From: Alkalihalophilus pseudofirmus OF4 | GTDB taxonomy: Bacteria; Bacillota; Bacilli; Bacillales; Bacillaceae_D | Direction: 5' to 3' | Length of the DNA: 64,000 nt | NCBI RefSeq assembly: GCF_000005825.2 | Contig: NC_013791.2 | Coordinates: 3,162,001-3,226,000, forward strand | Shown: piece after piece, positions 40,523 through 48,681 of the stretch | Position numbering within the stretch: the stretch's first letter is position 1 | How the letters are laid out: each line of letters begins with the position of its first letter | The notes under the pieces: model-generated | What the model was told of the DNA's origin: nothing | Databases searched by the model: none | What the model saw: only the letters and a program-made list of their open reading frames with translations | Translations under genes and position numbers: made by a program

Positions 40523-41686
40523 ATGGATAAACGAGTTTATTTATTAACGATTGTTTCTTTTATCGTAGGTTTAGTAGAACTTATATTGGGAGGCATCCTA
40601 GATCTCGTTGCATTTGATCTTGGAGTAACACTAGGTCAAGTCGGGATGCTCATTTCTATTTTCTCATTAGTCTTTGCTGTCTTTGGACCGATCTTATTGA
40701 CGGCGACAGCTACAATGGAAAGAAAGAAACTGACGCTAATTGCGTTGGTCGTGTTTTTCTTTGCCAATCTTTTAGCTGTTTTAAGTTCTGGGTATGCGAT
40801 GCTTTTAGTGGCACGGATCATCTCTGCCATGAGCGGGGCTCTTTTAATTGCTCTATGTGTCACGATCGCCTCAAACATCGTGTCTGAAGAGTTTAGAGCA
40901 CGTGCGATTGGGATTGTTTTCATGGGAATTAGTGCATCACTCGTACTTGGAGTACCTGCTGGTCTTATGCTTGGAAATGCATTTGGCTGGAGAGCACCAT
41001 TTATCATGATTACGGCCTTAACTGCTCTCTCGTTTATCGGTGTTTATTTCTTAATGGACAAAATCGAGCCAAAACCAGCACTATCGATTAAAAAGCAATT
41101 GCAAACATTAAAAAATAGAAAGATTTTACTCATACAGTTAACATCGTTTCTATTCTTAGCTGGTCATTTAACGCTTTATGCGTACCTGACTCCATTTTTA
41201 CGTATGACGATGGGAATGGACGGGACTTGGATTAGTATGATGTATTTAATCTTCGGTGTGGCAGCAATCATCGGGGGCGGTGTTGGCGGAATGCTTGCTG
41301 ACCGTTTTGGGACAAAGCCTACGATTGTGGGGGTAATCATTGTTTTTGCTGTTTCTATTTTCACAATTCCATACACAACATCAATTCTGCCGCTGTTCTT
41401 AGTTGTGATGGTCGTTTGGAGCATGTTAAGCTGGGCGATTACTCCAGCAATTCAAAGCTACTTAATTGAAACAGCCCCAGAAACATCTGATATTCAACAA
41501 AGTTTGAACAACTCTGCTCTTCACTTTGGAATTGCTGCAGGTTCAATGATCGGCGGTATTGTGATTGAGCAGTCAACGGTAGAAATGAACGCAACAGTCG
41601 GAGGCGTATTCGTTCTCTTCTCGTTAGGCGTGGTGATCATGTCGATGGTAAAACGAAAAGAAAAAGCTTTATCAACTGCTGCATAA
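40523..41686 (+). CDS. MFS efflux transporter (AraJ/YbcL-like)
   Basis: 387 aa, 12 membrane spans. MFS motif region GGMLADRFGTKPTIVG (between TM8 and 9, motif A-like) and RAIGIVFMGISASLVLGVPAGLMLG (motif C-like GxxxGxxxG) place it among drug/sugar efflux permeases. AAAGAGGTGTTTTT ribosome binding site. Divergent from a TrmB-type regulator, an arrangement that suggests substrate-induced expression. Substrate unknown. Confidence 0.88.
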   Translation: MDKRVYLLTIVSFIVGLVELILGGILDLVAFDLGVTLGQVGMLISIFSLVFAVFGPILLTATATMERKKLTLIALVVFFFANLLAVLSSGYAMLLVARIISAMSGALLIALCVTIASNIVSEEFRARAIGIVFMGISASLVLGVPAGLMLGNAFGWRAPFIMITALTALSFIGVYFLMDKIEPKPALSIKKQLQTLKNRKILLIQLTSFLFLAGHLTLYAYLTPFLRMTMGMDGTWISMMYLIFGVAAIIGGGVGGMLADRFGTKPTIVGVIIVFAVSIFTIPYTTSILPLFLVVMVVWSMLSWAITPAIQSYLIETAPETSDIQQSLNNSALHFGIAAGSMIGGIVIEQSTVEMNATVGGVFVLFSLGVVIMSMVKRKEKALSTAA

Positions 41687-41730
41687 GTATAGGAGGTTGA
41701 GACAGGTCATGAAAAAGTCCCCCTACAGTA

Positions 41731-41861
41731 GTTGTTGATTTCCGCTGCAGGTACTCGCTTTCCGCGGGCGGTCCGGAAGCCTCCTCGTCACTCCGCTCCT
41801 GTGGGGTCTTCCCTGGCCATGCACTTCCCGCAGGAGTCGAGTCCCTTCCGCTACAATCAAC
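41731..41861. repeat. Intergenic palindromic repeat, family A
   Basis: It begins GTTGATTTCCGCTGCAGG and ends CCGCTACAATCAAC, so its ends are inverted. Its core GTACTCGCTTTCCGCGGGCG recurs inverted at 53373-53503. GC-rich, strongly self-complementary, non-coding. Confidence 0.8.
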
Positions 41862-42009
41862 GGAGCGCGTAGGTTGTTTAGTTACTCCCTCATTACTAGC
41901 AGAAAATGCTTCGGAAATTTGAAGTGTAACAAGTGGTAGCTCAGTCCGATATTCATTTGAACTTTGCGCGCCATAAATTAAATCCTCCAAATAACATCCT
42001 CCAAAAATA

Positions 42010-42136
42010 TAACTTAGCGGATGAAATATGTGGAGACACCTATGAGTACTAAAGCAAAGCTGAGACCCCACAAGGCATAAGCCCGAGGAGGCTCAGCAGC
42101 TTCCCATGGAAAGCGAAGTATAGTTCAGGAGCGGCA
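42010..42136. repeat. Intergenic palindromic repeat, family B (inverted copy)
   Basis: Reverse complement of the repeat at 53178-53315 and 22600-22736 (shared: GCCCGAGGAGGCTCA, TTAGCGGATGAAATATGT). Together with family A at 41731 it forms the mirror image of the composite at 53178-53503. The 517-bp gap 41687-42203 holds no gene. Confidence 0.75.
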
Positions 42137-42203
42137 CATAGAGCGCACCTGCACTATTCAAATTCCCATAAGTTACTTTAATTTTGTTCCAGCCCCTTAT
42201 TCA

Positions 42204-42689
42204 TTAGATTGCTTTTAATGTATTTGCCCCTTTAGCAGTAATAAATCCCTGAACATTGATTGTCTTTGGCATTAAGGGGTGACGTTCGATAAGCGCTATA
42301 TTTTTCTTAATGACCTCTTTCATATCTTCAGGTCCGGTTAACCAAGAGATGATATCCTTTTCCACCACTCTAATGTAATCAAGTGTATGGAGTGTATTTC
42401 CGGAGACTCCCGCTTCCTCCATTTTCAACAGAAGATCCTCTCTGTGAATGTTACTCTGTTTGTCTCCTTCAACCCCTATGACATATACATCTTCAACATT
42501 TTCATAATAAGCCGCCATGATAATACTGCGGATAATGCAGCCATACGACTGAGAAATAAAACTGCCATATGAGTGGATAAAGAGCAATTCATCCAGCGGT
42601 TTCTTTAAAACAGAGGAAAGCCACAATGACTGATTTCCTTCTAGACTAGTAATAATTAAGGTCTTTTTACCTGCTGTTTTCTTTTCCAT
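42204..42689 (-). CDS. Beta-carbonic-anhydrase homologue lacking zinc ligands
   Basis: 161 aa. The core IIRSIIMAAYYENVEDVYVIGVEGDKQ aligns with the beta-carbonic-anhydrase stretch SIIRSLVVSIYELGVEEIFVIGHYDCG, but the zinc His and Cys are Val and Asp/Lys, and the N-terminal CxDxR box reads ITSLEGNQ. HPLMPKTINVQGFI keeps the family C-terminal pattern. It is probably catalytically dead. As the last gene after sbtA it may regulate the bicarbonate transporter, as SbtB does in cyanobacteria (inference). Confidence 0.7.
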   Translation of the reverse strand: MEKKTAGKKTLIITSLEGNQSLWLSSVLKKPLDELLFIHSYGSFISQSYGCIIRSIIMAAYYENVEDVYVIGVEGDKQSNIHREDLLLKMEEAGVSGNTLHTLDYIRVVEKDIISWLTGPEDMKEVIKKNIALIERHPLMPKTINVQGFITAKGANTLKAI

Positions 42690-42737
42690 TTGTTTTACCC
42701 CCTATATTAGATAGCATATTGTTCAAATTTCATATAT

Positions 42738-43742
42738 TTATTGCATCCACTTTGCTAGTTCAAAGTAGAGCGGTATTCCAACAATTAAGTTAAAAGGAAA
42801 TGTAATTCCTAATGCCAGCCCTAGATAGATCGATGGGTTTGCTTTTGGAACGGATGTTTTCAGAGCAGCTGGAGCAGCTATATAAGAAGCACTTCCGGCC
42901 AACACTCCCATTAACGTAGCTCCTCCAAGCGAGAGGCCTGCAATTGTACCTGCCAAAACCCCTAAAAGTCCAAATAAAACAGGAGAGACGAGGCCAAAGA
43001 TTAAAAGTTTCCAACCAAATTCTCTTACTTCTTTAATGCGTTCACCCGCAACCAAGCCCATATTCAATAAAAATAAGATCAGTACACTGCTATATAAATC
43101 CATAAAAAGCGGCTTGATCATTGGAATGGCACGCTCCCCTAAAAACAGACCGATAAGCAGACTGCCTAATAATAGAAGAATGCTTTTGCCGAAAATACTT
43201 TCTCTCAGGACTTCTTTATCAAATAAATGAGAAGTGGAGACAATACCTAAAGTTCGCTGAGAAACAGGTGCTATTTGTTTATTTTTTTCAACCAGCTTTA
43301 GTAAGACGAGTGAGACTAATATAGCTGGACTTTCCATCAATACGACTAAGGCATTCATGAACCCTTCGTAAGACGTGCCAACCTTATCTAAAAAGGAGAT
43401 GGCCGCCCCGTATGTAACAATACTCACAGAACCATACGTGGCTGCTAATCCAATTGAATTATCTAAATCTAAATGAGTGAGCCGCAATAAGACGAGGATT
43501 AAAACAGGGATAATTGTTCCCAAGAATAAAACGGCCGCTATTGGTGCTAACACATCTTGAATAGAATAACGAGATAGCTCTATTCCCCCTTTTATCCCGA
43601 TTGCTATCAGAAGGTAAATACTTAATGCTTCACTTAGCGCAGGCGGGAACTTTAAGTCTGATTTACATATGGCTGCAATAATGCCTAATACAAAAAACAA
43701 AACGACAGGCGATAATAAATTCTCCAACATAATTTCTTGCAT
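42738..43742 (-). CDS. sbtA: SbtA-type sodium-dependent bicarbonate transporter
   Basis: 334 aa, about 10 membrane spans, SbtA family (PF05982) pattern: LLSPVVLFFVLGIIAA, ALSEALSIYLLIAIGIKGGIEL, AATYGSVSIVTYGAAISFL, and the second inverted half VLAGSASYIAAPAALKTSVPKANPSIYLGLALGITFPFNL. The central loop between halves (about 155-185) is short. By family it is a high-affinity Na+/HCO3- symporter. AAGGAGGAAGAGG ribosome binding site. Middle gene of DUF2294-sbtA-carbonic-anhydrase-like set. Confidence 0.88.
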   Translation of the reverse strand: MQEIMLENLLSPVVLFFVLGIIAAICKSDLKFPPALSEALSIYLLIAIGIKGGIELSRYSIQDVLAPIAAVLFLGTIIPVLILVLLRLTHLDLDNSIGLAATYGSVSIVTYGAAISFLDKVGTSYEGFMNALVVLMESPAILVSLVLLKLVEKNKQIAPVSQRTLGIVSTSHLFDKEVLRESIFGKSILLLLGSLLIGLFLGERAIPMIKPLFMDLYSSVLILFLLNMGLVAGERIKEVREFGWKLLIFGLVSPVLFGLLGVLAGTIAGLSLGGATLMGVLAGSASYIAAPAALKTSVPKANPSIYLGLALGITFPFNLIVGIPLYFELAKWMQ

Positions 43743-43766
43743 CCTCTTCCTCCTTTTGATTAATCA

Positions 43767-43814
43767 AAAAAAACCGACAACTACAGGATTTAGTCCTGAT
43801 CATTGTCGGTTTAT
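43767..43814 (-). terminator. Intercistronic terminator between DUF2294 gene and sbtA
   Basis: Read leftward, AAACCGACAA pairs with TTGTCGGTTT, with an inner CAGGA/TCCTG stem, then a T run and palindrome TTGATTAATCAA. It lies within the operon, so it would lower sbtA expression relative to the first gene unless read through. Confidence 0.7.
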
Positions 43815-43855
43815 CTTCAACTACCTTCTCGGTTTTTGAATGATCTCCCACCTAT

Positions 43856-44227
43856 TTACTTTGCTGCTTTCTTTTCAAGGTTAGCTGTAAGCTTAAAAAC
43901 CATAATTCTCTCACCTGTAGTAGTGCTGACATCGGTGTGAAAACTTTTCACTTCTTCACCAGTAATGGAAGAGATAATGTCAATTAATCCATCTTTTCCC
44001 GACTCAATTAAATCGGCCCTTATTCTCTTAATCGAGAGCATACCCTCTTTTGTTTTACTTAACGAGTGCTCTGCTGGCGTTAAAACTCCGAGTAAATTAA
44101 CGATAATCATATCTCGCAAAATGTCTGTTTTCACAGATACAGACCCTCGCCCAAGATAGTCTTTTTCCCACTGTGTTAACACCTTGCTTATTTCAGCTTC
44201 CATGCTTCCTTTTGTTTTAGAAACCAT
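43856..44227 (-). CDS. DUF2294 domain protein
   Basis: 123 aa from ATG 44227 (GAGGAGAGAAAA upstream; 14 more upstream codons are open but lack a ribosome binding site). Pattern EAEISKVLTQWEKDYLGRGSVSVKTDILRDMIIVNLLGVLTPAEHSL fits DUF2294, a family often found beside SbtA-type transporters in Bacillaceae. Soluble; function unknown. First gene of the bicarbonate operon, preceded by a hairpin leader. Confidence 0.8.
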   Translation of the reverse strand: MVSKTKGSMEAEISKVLTQWEKDYLGRGSVSVKTDILRDMIIVNLLGVLTPAEHSLSKTKEGMLSIKRIRADLIESGKDGLIDIISSITGEEVKSFHTDVSTTTGERIMVFKLTANLEKKAAK

Positions 44228-44251
44228 TTTTCTCTCTCCTCTGCAAACAAA

Positions 44252-44299
44252 AAACGGTATATTCCCCAATAGAGTCCCCTCCCATTAAGAAATATACCG
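44252..44299 (-). promoter_or_regulatory. Hairpin leader (attenuator or riboswitch candidate)
   Basis: Read leftward, CGGTATATTTC pairs with GGAATATACCG (11 bp, one G-T), closing a G-rich loop with AATGGGAG/CTCTATT partial pairing, and the stem is followed directly by TTTTTTG, 24 bp before the DUF2294 start. This is a terminator-type leader for the bicarbonate operon. Whether it senses a ligand is unknown. Confidence 0.6.
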
Positions 44300-44472
44300 A
44301 TTTATACCTATTTTTCCTTCTCTCAAACAAGCTGCTTCTTCATTCAGCCAATATTCATTAACTGCCTGCTAAAGCCTCTCTTCTAATCGAAGTTAAAACA
44401 AAAATCTCTCGGTTATTAAGTTAAATTCATCTTACGTTTTTCATTCCCTTGTGTCAATCATTTTTTTAATAA

Positions 44473-45417
44473 TTAGTTTATTGTTTTTGCTTTATCCTTA
44501 AGAAATGTTGTTACATTATCTAACGCTTTGTTTAAGAACATTTCAAACGTCGAATCTGTCTTCCATCCGATATGCGGGGTAAGAATCACATTGTCTAGTT
44601 CGGTAAGCGGATGCTTGGCCTTAAGCGGTTCTTGAGTAAATACGTCAATGCCTGCCCCCGCTATTTGTTTCTCCTCTAAAGCTTGAACGAGTGCTTCTTC
44701 ATCCACAATTTCTCCTCGTGATGTATTCATAAAAAACGCACTTCTTTTCATCATTTTAAAATGTTCAGCTTTGATTAGATTCTTTGTTTCTGGGACCAAT
44801 CTCACGTGCACTGAAAGAAAGTCTGATTGAGAAAACAATTGCTCCAACTCTACATATTCAACATCATGTAGAAAGGCTCTTTCCTCTGTTAAACGAGGAC
44901 CCCAAGCAATTACTCTCATGCCGAACACTTTTGCAATACCTGCTACCCGAGCGCCGATCTTGCCTAAACCAACCACACCTAACGTCTTGCCAGCTAAGCC
45001 TGTCCCCATAGCATTCGACCACTTATTTTGTTTCGTCTCTTGATTAAGCTGAAGAATTTGTCTAGCATGAGCAATCATCAATCCAAATACAAGCTCCGTC
45101 ACAGCTTGAGATCCTCCCGGTGTAGTGAGAATCTCGATTTCTTGCTCCTCTGCTGCCCCTTTATCAATATGAGCCGTCCCAGAGCCAGTTTGTGCTATCA
45201 GCATAAGATTTGGCAGTTGGAGAAAAAGCTCTCGTGTAAAGTGGGTGCGTTCTCGAATCGGGATTATGATTTCTGCGTTCCGGATACGATTTACTAATTC
45301 ATCTCCCTCTGCCTGATCATAAAAGATTTCTACGTTTACATTTGCTAAAGAAAGCTGTTCAAAAGATATTCGATCAGTGGTGCGCTCATAATCGTCTAAT
45401 ATAACAAGCTTCATCAT
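44473..45417 (-). CDS. D-2-hydroxyacid dehydrogenase
   Basis: 314 aa NAD-dependent 2-hydroxyacid dehydrogenase. Substrate loop QTGSGTAHID, Rossmann GVVGLGKIGARVAGIA (about 150-165), catalytic Arg in FFMNTSRGEIVDE (about 238), Glu region QEPL and His in LTPHIGWKT (about 287). It reduces a 2-keto acid or oxidises the D-hydroxy acid; the substrate (glycerate, phosphoglycerate, other) is not resolved. GTAGGAGACATG ribosome binding site. Confidence 0.88.
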   Translation of the reverse strand: MMKLVILDDYERTTDRISFEQLSLANVNVEIFYDQAEGDELVNRIRNAEIIIPIRERTHFTRELFLQLPNLMLIAQTGSGTAHIDKGAAEEQEIEILTTPGGSQAVTELVFGLMIAHARQILQLNQETKQNKWSNAMGTGLAGKTLGVVGLGKIGARVAGIAKVFGMRVIAWGPRLTEERAFLHDVEYVELEQLFSQSDFLSVHVRLVPETKNLIKAEHFKMMKRSAFFMNTSRGEIVDEEALVQALEEKQIAGAGIDVFTQEPLKAKHPLTELDNVILTPHIGWKTDSTFEMFLNKALDNVTTFLKDKAKTIN

Positions 45418-45483
45418 GTCTCCTACTTTCTATTTCTTCATACAAATTATTTCCATAACAGACTCGCAAATTCCTTCTATAAA

Positions 45484-45514
45484 AAAAGAAGCCGTCTCCA
45501 TACGAGACAGCTTC
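45484..45514 (-). terminator. chrA terminator
   Basis: GAAGCTGTCTC pairs with GAGACGGCTTC around GTATG (one G-T); read leftward followed by TTTTTTT. Confidence 0.8.
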
Positions 45515-45519
45515 CAGGA

Positions 45520-46713
45520 CTAAACTATGAAAGATAAGATTAGTCCGCCTATTGCACCCGTTAATACGATAATCCACGGTGCCCATTTGTAATAAACAAG
45601 CATCGTAAATAATAAAGCAGCGAATGCAAAGTCAACAGGAGATAAAATGGAGCTTGTAAAGATCGGGTGATAAAATGCTGAGATTAAGATCCCGACTACA
45701 GCCGCATTTACTCCCATTAATGCTCCTCTCACTTTATCATGACGGCGCAGCGCATCCCAAAAAGGTAGAGCTCCTAAGATTAATAGAAAAGCCGGCAAGA
45801 ATATAGCAGCAGTCGCAAGCAGTCCGCCCTGCCATCCGTTTATCACAGCTCCAAGGTAAGCAGCAAATGTAAATAAAGGACCTGGTACGGCTTGTGCTGC
45901 CCCGTATCCTGCAAGAAAGGCTTCTTCACTTATCCAGCCAGTGGGAACAAATTCACGCTCTAACAGCGGCAAGACAACATGACCACCGCCGAAAACTAGG
46001 GAGCCTGCACGATAAAAGCTGTCAAACATCGCTACCCAGTTGTAAGCTGTCATCTCTCTTACTATAGGAAGAAGAATTAACAGCCCAAAAAATATAGTTA
46101 AACAAACCGAGGCAAAACGCTTGCTGATCGGAAAGTTCATTTTCACCTGGTCTACGTTATCATGGTTCTTATACAACATGTACCCGGCCATTGCTGCTAG
46201 CAGGATAACTCCCACTTGTGTAAACGCTGTTTGCCACAAAAGCGTACCCATCAGGGCTGCTAAAGCGATTGTTTTGCGTTTCACATCGGGCGTTAAATTT
46301 TTAGCCATCCCTAAAATTGCGTGAGCCACCACGACAACAGCAACAATTTTCAACCCGTGAATCCATCCAGCATCGCCTGCATCAAACGTTTGAACAAGCA
46401 GGGCAAACACGATTAAAACAATAACAGAAGGCAGCGTAAACCCGATAAATGAAACGATTCCTCCTATCACTCCTGCTCGCATCACACCGATCCCTATGCC
46501 GACCTGACTGCTGGCTGGTCCCGGTAAAAACTGTGCCAGTGCTACAAGATCTGCATAGCTTGATTCGTCCATCCACTTACGCTTTCGCACGTACTCTTGA
46601 TGAAAATACCCTAAGTGCGCAACGGGACCGCCAAATGATGTAAGACCCAGTCTTGTAGAAATGATTAAAAGTTCAATGAGTGTTTTAAAGCTCATTTCTT
46701 TTGTTTGTGCCAT
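45520..46713 (-). CDS. chrA: Chromate transporter, long-chain (two-domain) ChrA
   Basis: 397 aa, two CHR domains in tandem: first GGPVAHLGYFHQEYVRKRKW...LAQFLPGPASSQVGIGIG, second FGGGHVVLPLLEREFV...GAAQAVPGPLFTFAAYLG. About 12 membrane spans. By family a CHR-type chromate efflux protein, possibly with sulfate as exchange ion. Ribosome binding site GAGGAGACAAAG. Single gene. Confidence 0.93.
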   Translation of the reverse strand: MAQTKEMSFKTLIELLIISTRLGLTSFGGPVAHLGYFHQEYVRKRKWMDESSYADLVALAQFLPGPASSQVGIGIGVMRAGVIGGIVSFIGFTLPSVIVLIVFALLVQTFDAGDAGWIHGLKIVAVVVVAHAILGMAKNLTPDVKRKTIALAALMGTLLWQTAFTQVGVILLAAMAGYMLYKNHDNVDQVKMNFPISKRFASVCLTIFFGLLILLPIVREMTAYNWVAMFDSFYRAGSLVFGGGHVVLPLLEREFVPTGWISEEAFLAGYGAAQAVPGPLFTFAAYLGAVINGWQGGLLATAAIFLPAFLLILGALPFWDALRRHDKVRGALMGVNAAVVGILISAFYHPIFTSSILSPVDFAFAALLFTMLVYYKWAPWIIVLTGAIGGLILSFIV

Positions 46714-46866
46714 CTTTGTCTCCTCTAGTTGATTTATCCTTCCTTTAATTTATCATTACACAGGTCAGATCTCAATTTCACCAAGAAACCTTTACACAGA
46801 CTTAACAATGTCGATTTTTTTACTCCTTGCTTCCTTCCATTGTCTGTCTATATGGAGGATGGTACG

Positions 46867-47358
46867 ATGAAACTATTATTGTTTCATAAAGGAAGGAAAA
46901 CAGTCATGATATTACGTAAAGTTCTAGTCGCTATTCTTACTAGCTTCTTTGTTATTCTCTTTGGGTCTACCTACATCAGCTCTTGGGACATGTTTCAAAC
47001 GTTTTATGAAGCCTGGTTTTTTGCTTCTTTATTCGCTGTAACGGGAATTCTCTTTTATCTGCTGCCTGTATCCGTGCTTGCCGAGTTTATTAGCCGTAAA
47101 TACACGAATTCCATTGTGCGAGGAGGCATTTCCCTTGCTGTTCATATCGCGCTCGTTGCTTTATTTGGGTTATGGGATGCAAATTTAGGGTATATTGCCG
47201 TCTTCGCAGCATTTGGCTTTTTCGTGATTGATGAATTGACGAGAAACTTCTATGACATACCTTTGATGAAAAAGCTGATTGTCTTCTCAACCATCGCAAC
47301 AGGACTTATTACAGTTTGCTTAATGATTATCGGATTCATGAGCACCCCCACCAGCTAA
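46867..47358 (+). CDS. Hypothetical membrane protein
   Basis: 163 aa from ATG 46867 (TGGAGGATGGTACG upstream). About five membrane segments (LVAILTSFFVILFGS, AWFFASLFAVTGILFYLLPVSV, GGISLAVHIALVALFGLW, GYIAVFAAFGFFVIDEL, IVFSTIATGLITVCLMIIGF). Not recognised. Confidence 0.7.
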   Translation: MKLLLFHKGRKTVMILRKVLVAILTSFFVILFGSTYISSWDMFQTFYEAWFFASLFAVTGILFYLLPVSVLAEFISRKYTNSIVRGGISLAVHIALVALFGLWDANLGYIAVFAAFGFFVIDELTRNFYDIPLMKKLIVFSTIATGLITVCLMIIGFMSTPTS

Positions 47359-47367
47359 CAACATTAC

Positions 47368-47401
47368 AAAAGCTGTCCCGCGTATCGCAGGACAGCTTTT
47401 G
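47368..47401 (+). terminator. Terminator after membrane protein gene
   Basis: AAAAGCTGTCC pairs with GGACAGCTTTT around CGCGTATCGCA. Confidence 0.8.
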
Positions 47402-47415
47402 TTCATATTGGAAAG

Positions 47416-47510
47416 GACGCAATAAGGCGATGAATACACGCAATTGAATTTGTCTCTGACGCATAAATGGTCTGAAAAGATACAATTGCAGTTCAATCAG
47501 AATCGCACCC
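47416..47510. repeat. 21-nt-period GACGCAAT repeat, locus 2
   Basis: Units start at 47416, 47437, 47458, 47479 and 47500: GACGCAATA, CACGCAATT, GACGCATAA, GATACAATT, GAATCGCAC, each exactly 21 nt apart. It lies between convergent 3' ends. No gene. Confidence 0.8.
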
Positions 47511-47545
47511 TACTCACCTAGCAGACGAGCCCTTCCTATTTGTTT

Positions 47546-48619
47546 TTATTCGTGCTCAGCAATTTCTTCTAGTAGAAGGTCAAACATCTCGCGGCCTTCA
47601 TCACCGATGATTTCATCGCGGAAGAAATCACGAATTGGCAGCTGCAGCTCACGGAACTCTGCACGCTCTTCTTCAGTCAGCTCAATCACTTCTGTTGGGT
47701 TATCCGTATCATTGACAATCGAATCAAGCAGCTCTTCGTTTAGCTGGTCTTGAATTTCAAATCCACGGTCACGCATTTCTTCTACCGTCTCATCTAATGC
47801 TGTGCGGATATCTTCAGGCAGATCATTGTAGATACCAGGGTTAATCGTCACCATTGCTACATACGTGTTATGGTTTGAGATTGTCATATGATCTTGAACC
47901 TCATGGAAGGACGCATCCTCGATAAAGAAAATTGGATTTTCCTGTCCGTCCACTACCCCTCGATCAAGCGATACATAAAGCTCTGACCAGCTAAGCGGAG
48001 ATGGATCTGCACCGTAAGCGCCGTATGTTTCAAGCATTAAAGGTGAACTTTGTGTACGCATTTTGAAGCCGTTAAAGTCTTCTGGTGTACGTAATTCACG
48101 GTTCCCTGTCCACTGCATTGCCCCTTCTGACATAAATGCAAGCGGCTTAAGGTTTTGCGCTTCATATAATTCGACTAAATGTGTGTTTAACGCTTCACTA
48201 GTATTTAAAATTTCTTGTGTGACTTCTTGGTCATCTGGGAACAAGAATTGCAATGAGAACACTTGCCCTTCAGCTACTAAGCCGCCAGTGAATCCTGGAG
48301 AAATAATTCCCATTTCAAACATCCCTTGCTGGACGCCTTCAACTTGGTCTACTTCACTGCCTAATGAACCGAAATCGTACACATCAATATTTACTTGGCC
48401 ATCTGTCTTTTCGTTTAAACGCTCAGCAAATTCTTGTGCGTACTCATATTGTACCTGTCCTTCTGTTTCCTCTACGACAAAGCGCCAGTCATACGTTTCC
48501 CCACCGCTAGCTCCGTTGTCGCCCTCAGTTGAAGCACCGTCACTTCCACATGCTGCAAGACCTACTGCAAGTGCTGCTGCCATTGCGCCTGTTAGTACTT
48601 TTCTCTTTTTAAAAAACAT
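47546..48619 (-). CDS. TRAP transporter solute-binding lipoprotein (DctP family)
   Basis: 357 aa. Lipoprotein signal peptide with lipobox LAACGS (Cys about 24), then an acidic linker and a DctP fold: YEYAQEFAERLNEKTDGQVNIDVY, EGAMQWTGNRELRTPEDFNGFKMRTQSSPLM (conserved Arg that binds the ligand carboxylate) and LDRGVVDGQENP. Captures organic acids outside the membrane. Gram-positive TRAP proteins are usually lipid-anchored, as here. Last gene of a Q-M-P operon. Confidence 0.93.
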   Translation of the reverse strand: MFFKKRKVLTGAMAAALAVGLAACGSDGASTEGDNGASGGETYDWRFVVEETEGQVQYEYAQEFAERLNEKTDGQVNIDVYDFGSLGSEVDQVEGVQQGMFEMGIISPGFTGGLVAEGQVFSLQFLFPDDQEVTQEILNTSEALNTHLVELYEAQNLKPLAFMSEGAMQWTGNRELRTPEDFNGFKMRTQSSPLMLETYGAYGADPSPLSWSELYVSLDRGVVDGQENPIFFIEDASFHEVQDHMTISNHNTYVAMVTINPGIYNDLPEDIRTALDETVEEMRDRGFEIQDQLNEELLDSIVNDTDNPTEVIELTEEERAEFRELQLPIRDFFRDEIIGDEGREMFDLLLEEIAEHE

Positions 48620-48681
48620 CGAATACCCCCTGTTTTTAATCTATTAAACCTATTGAAACAAATTCTATTTTGAAAGGATCA

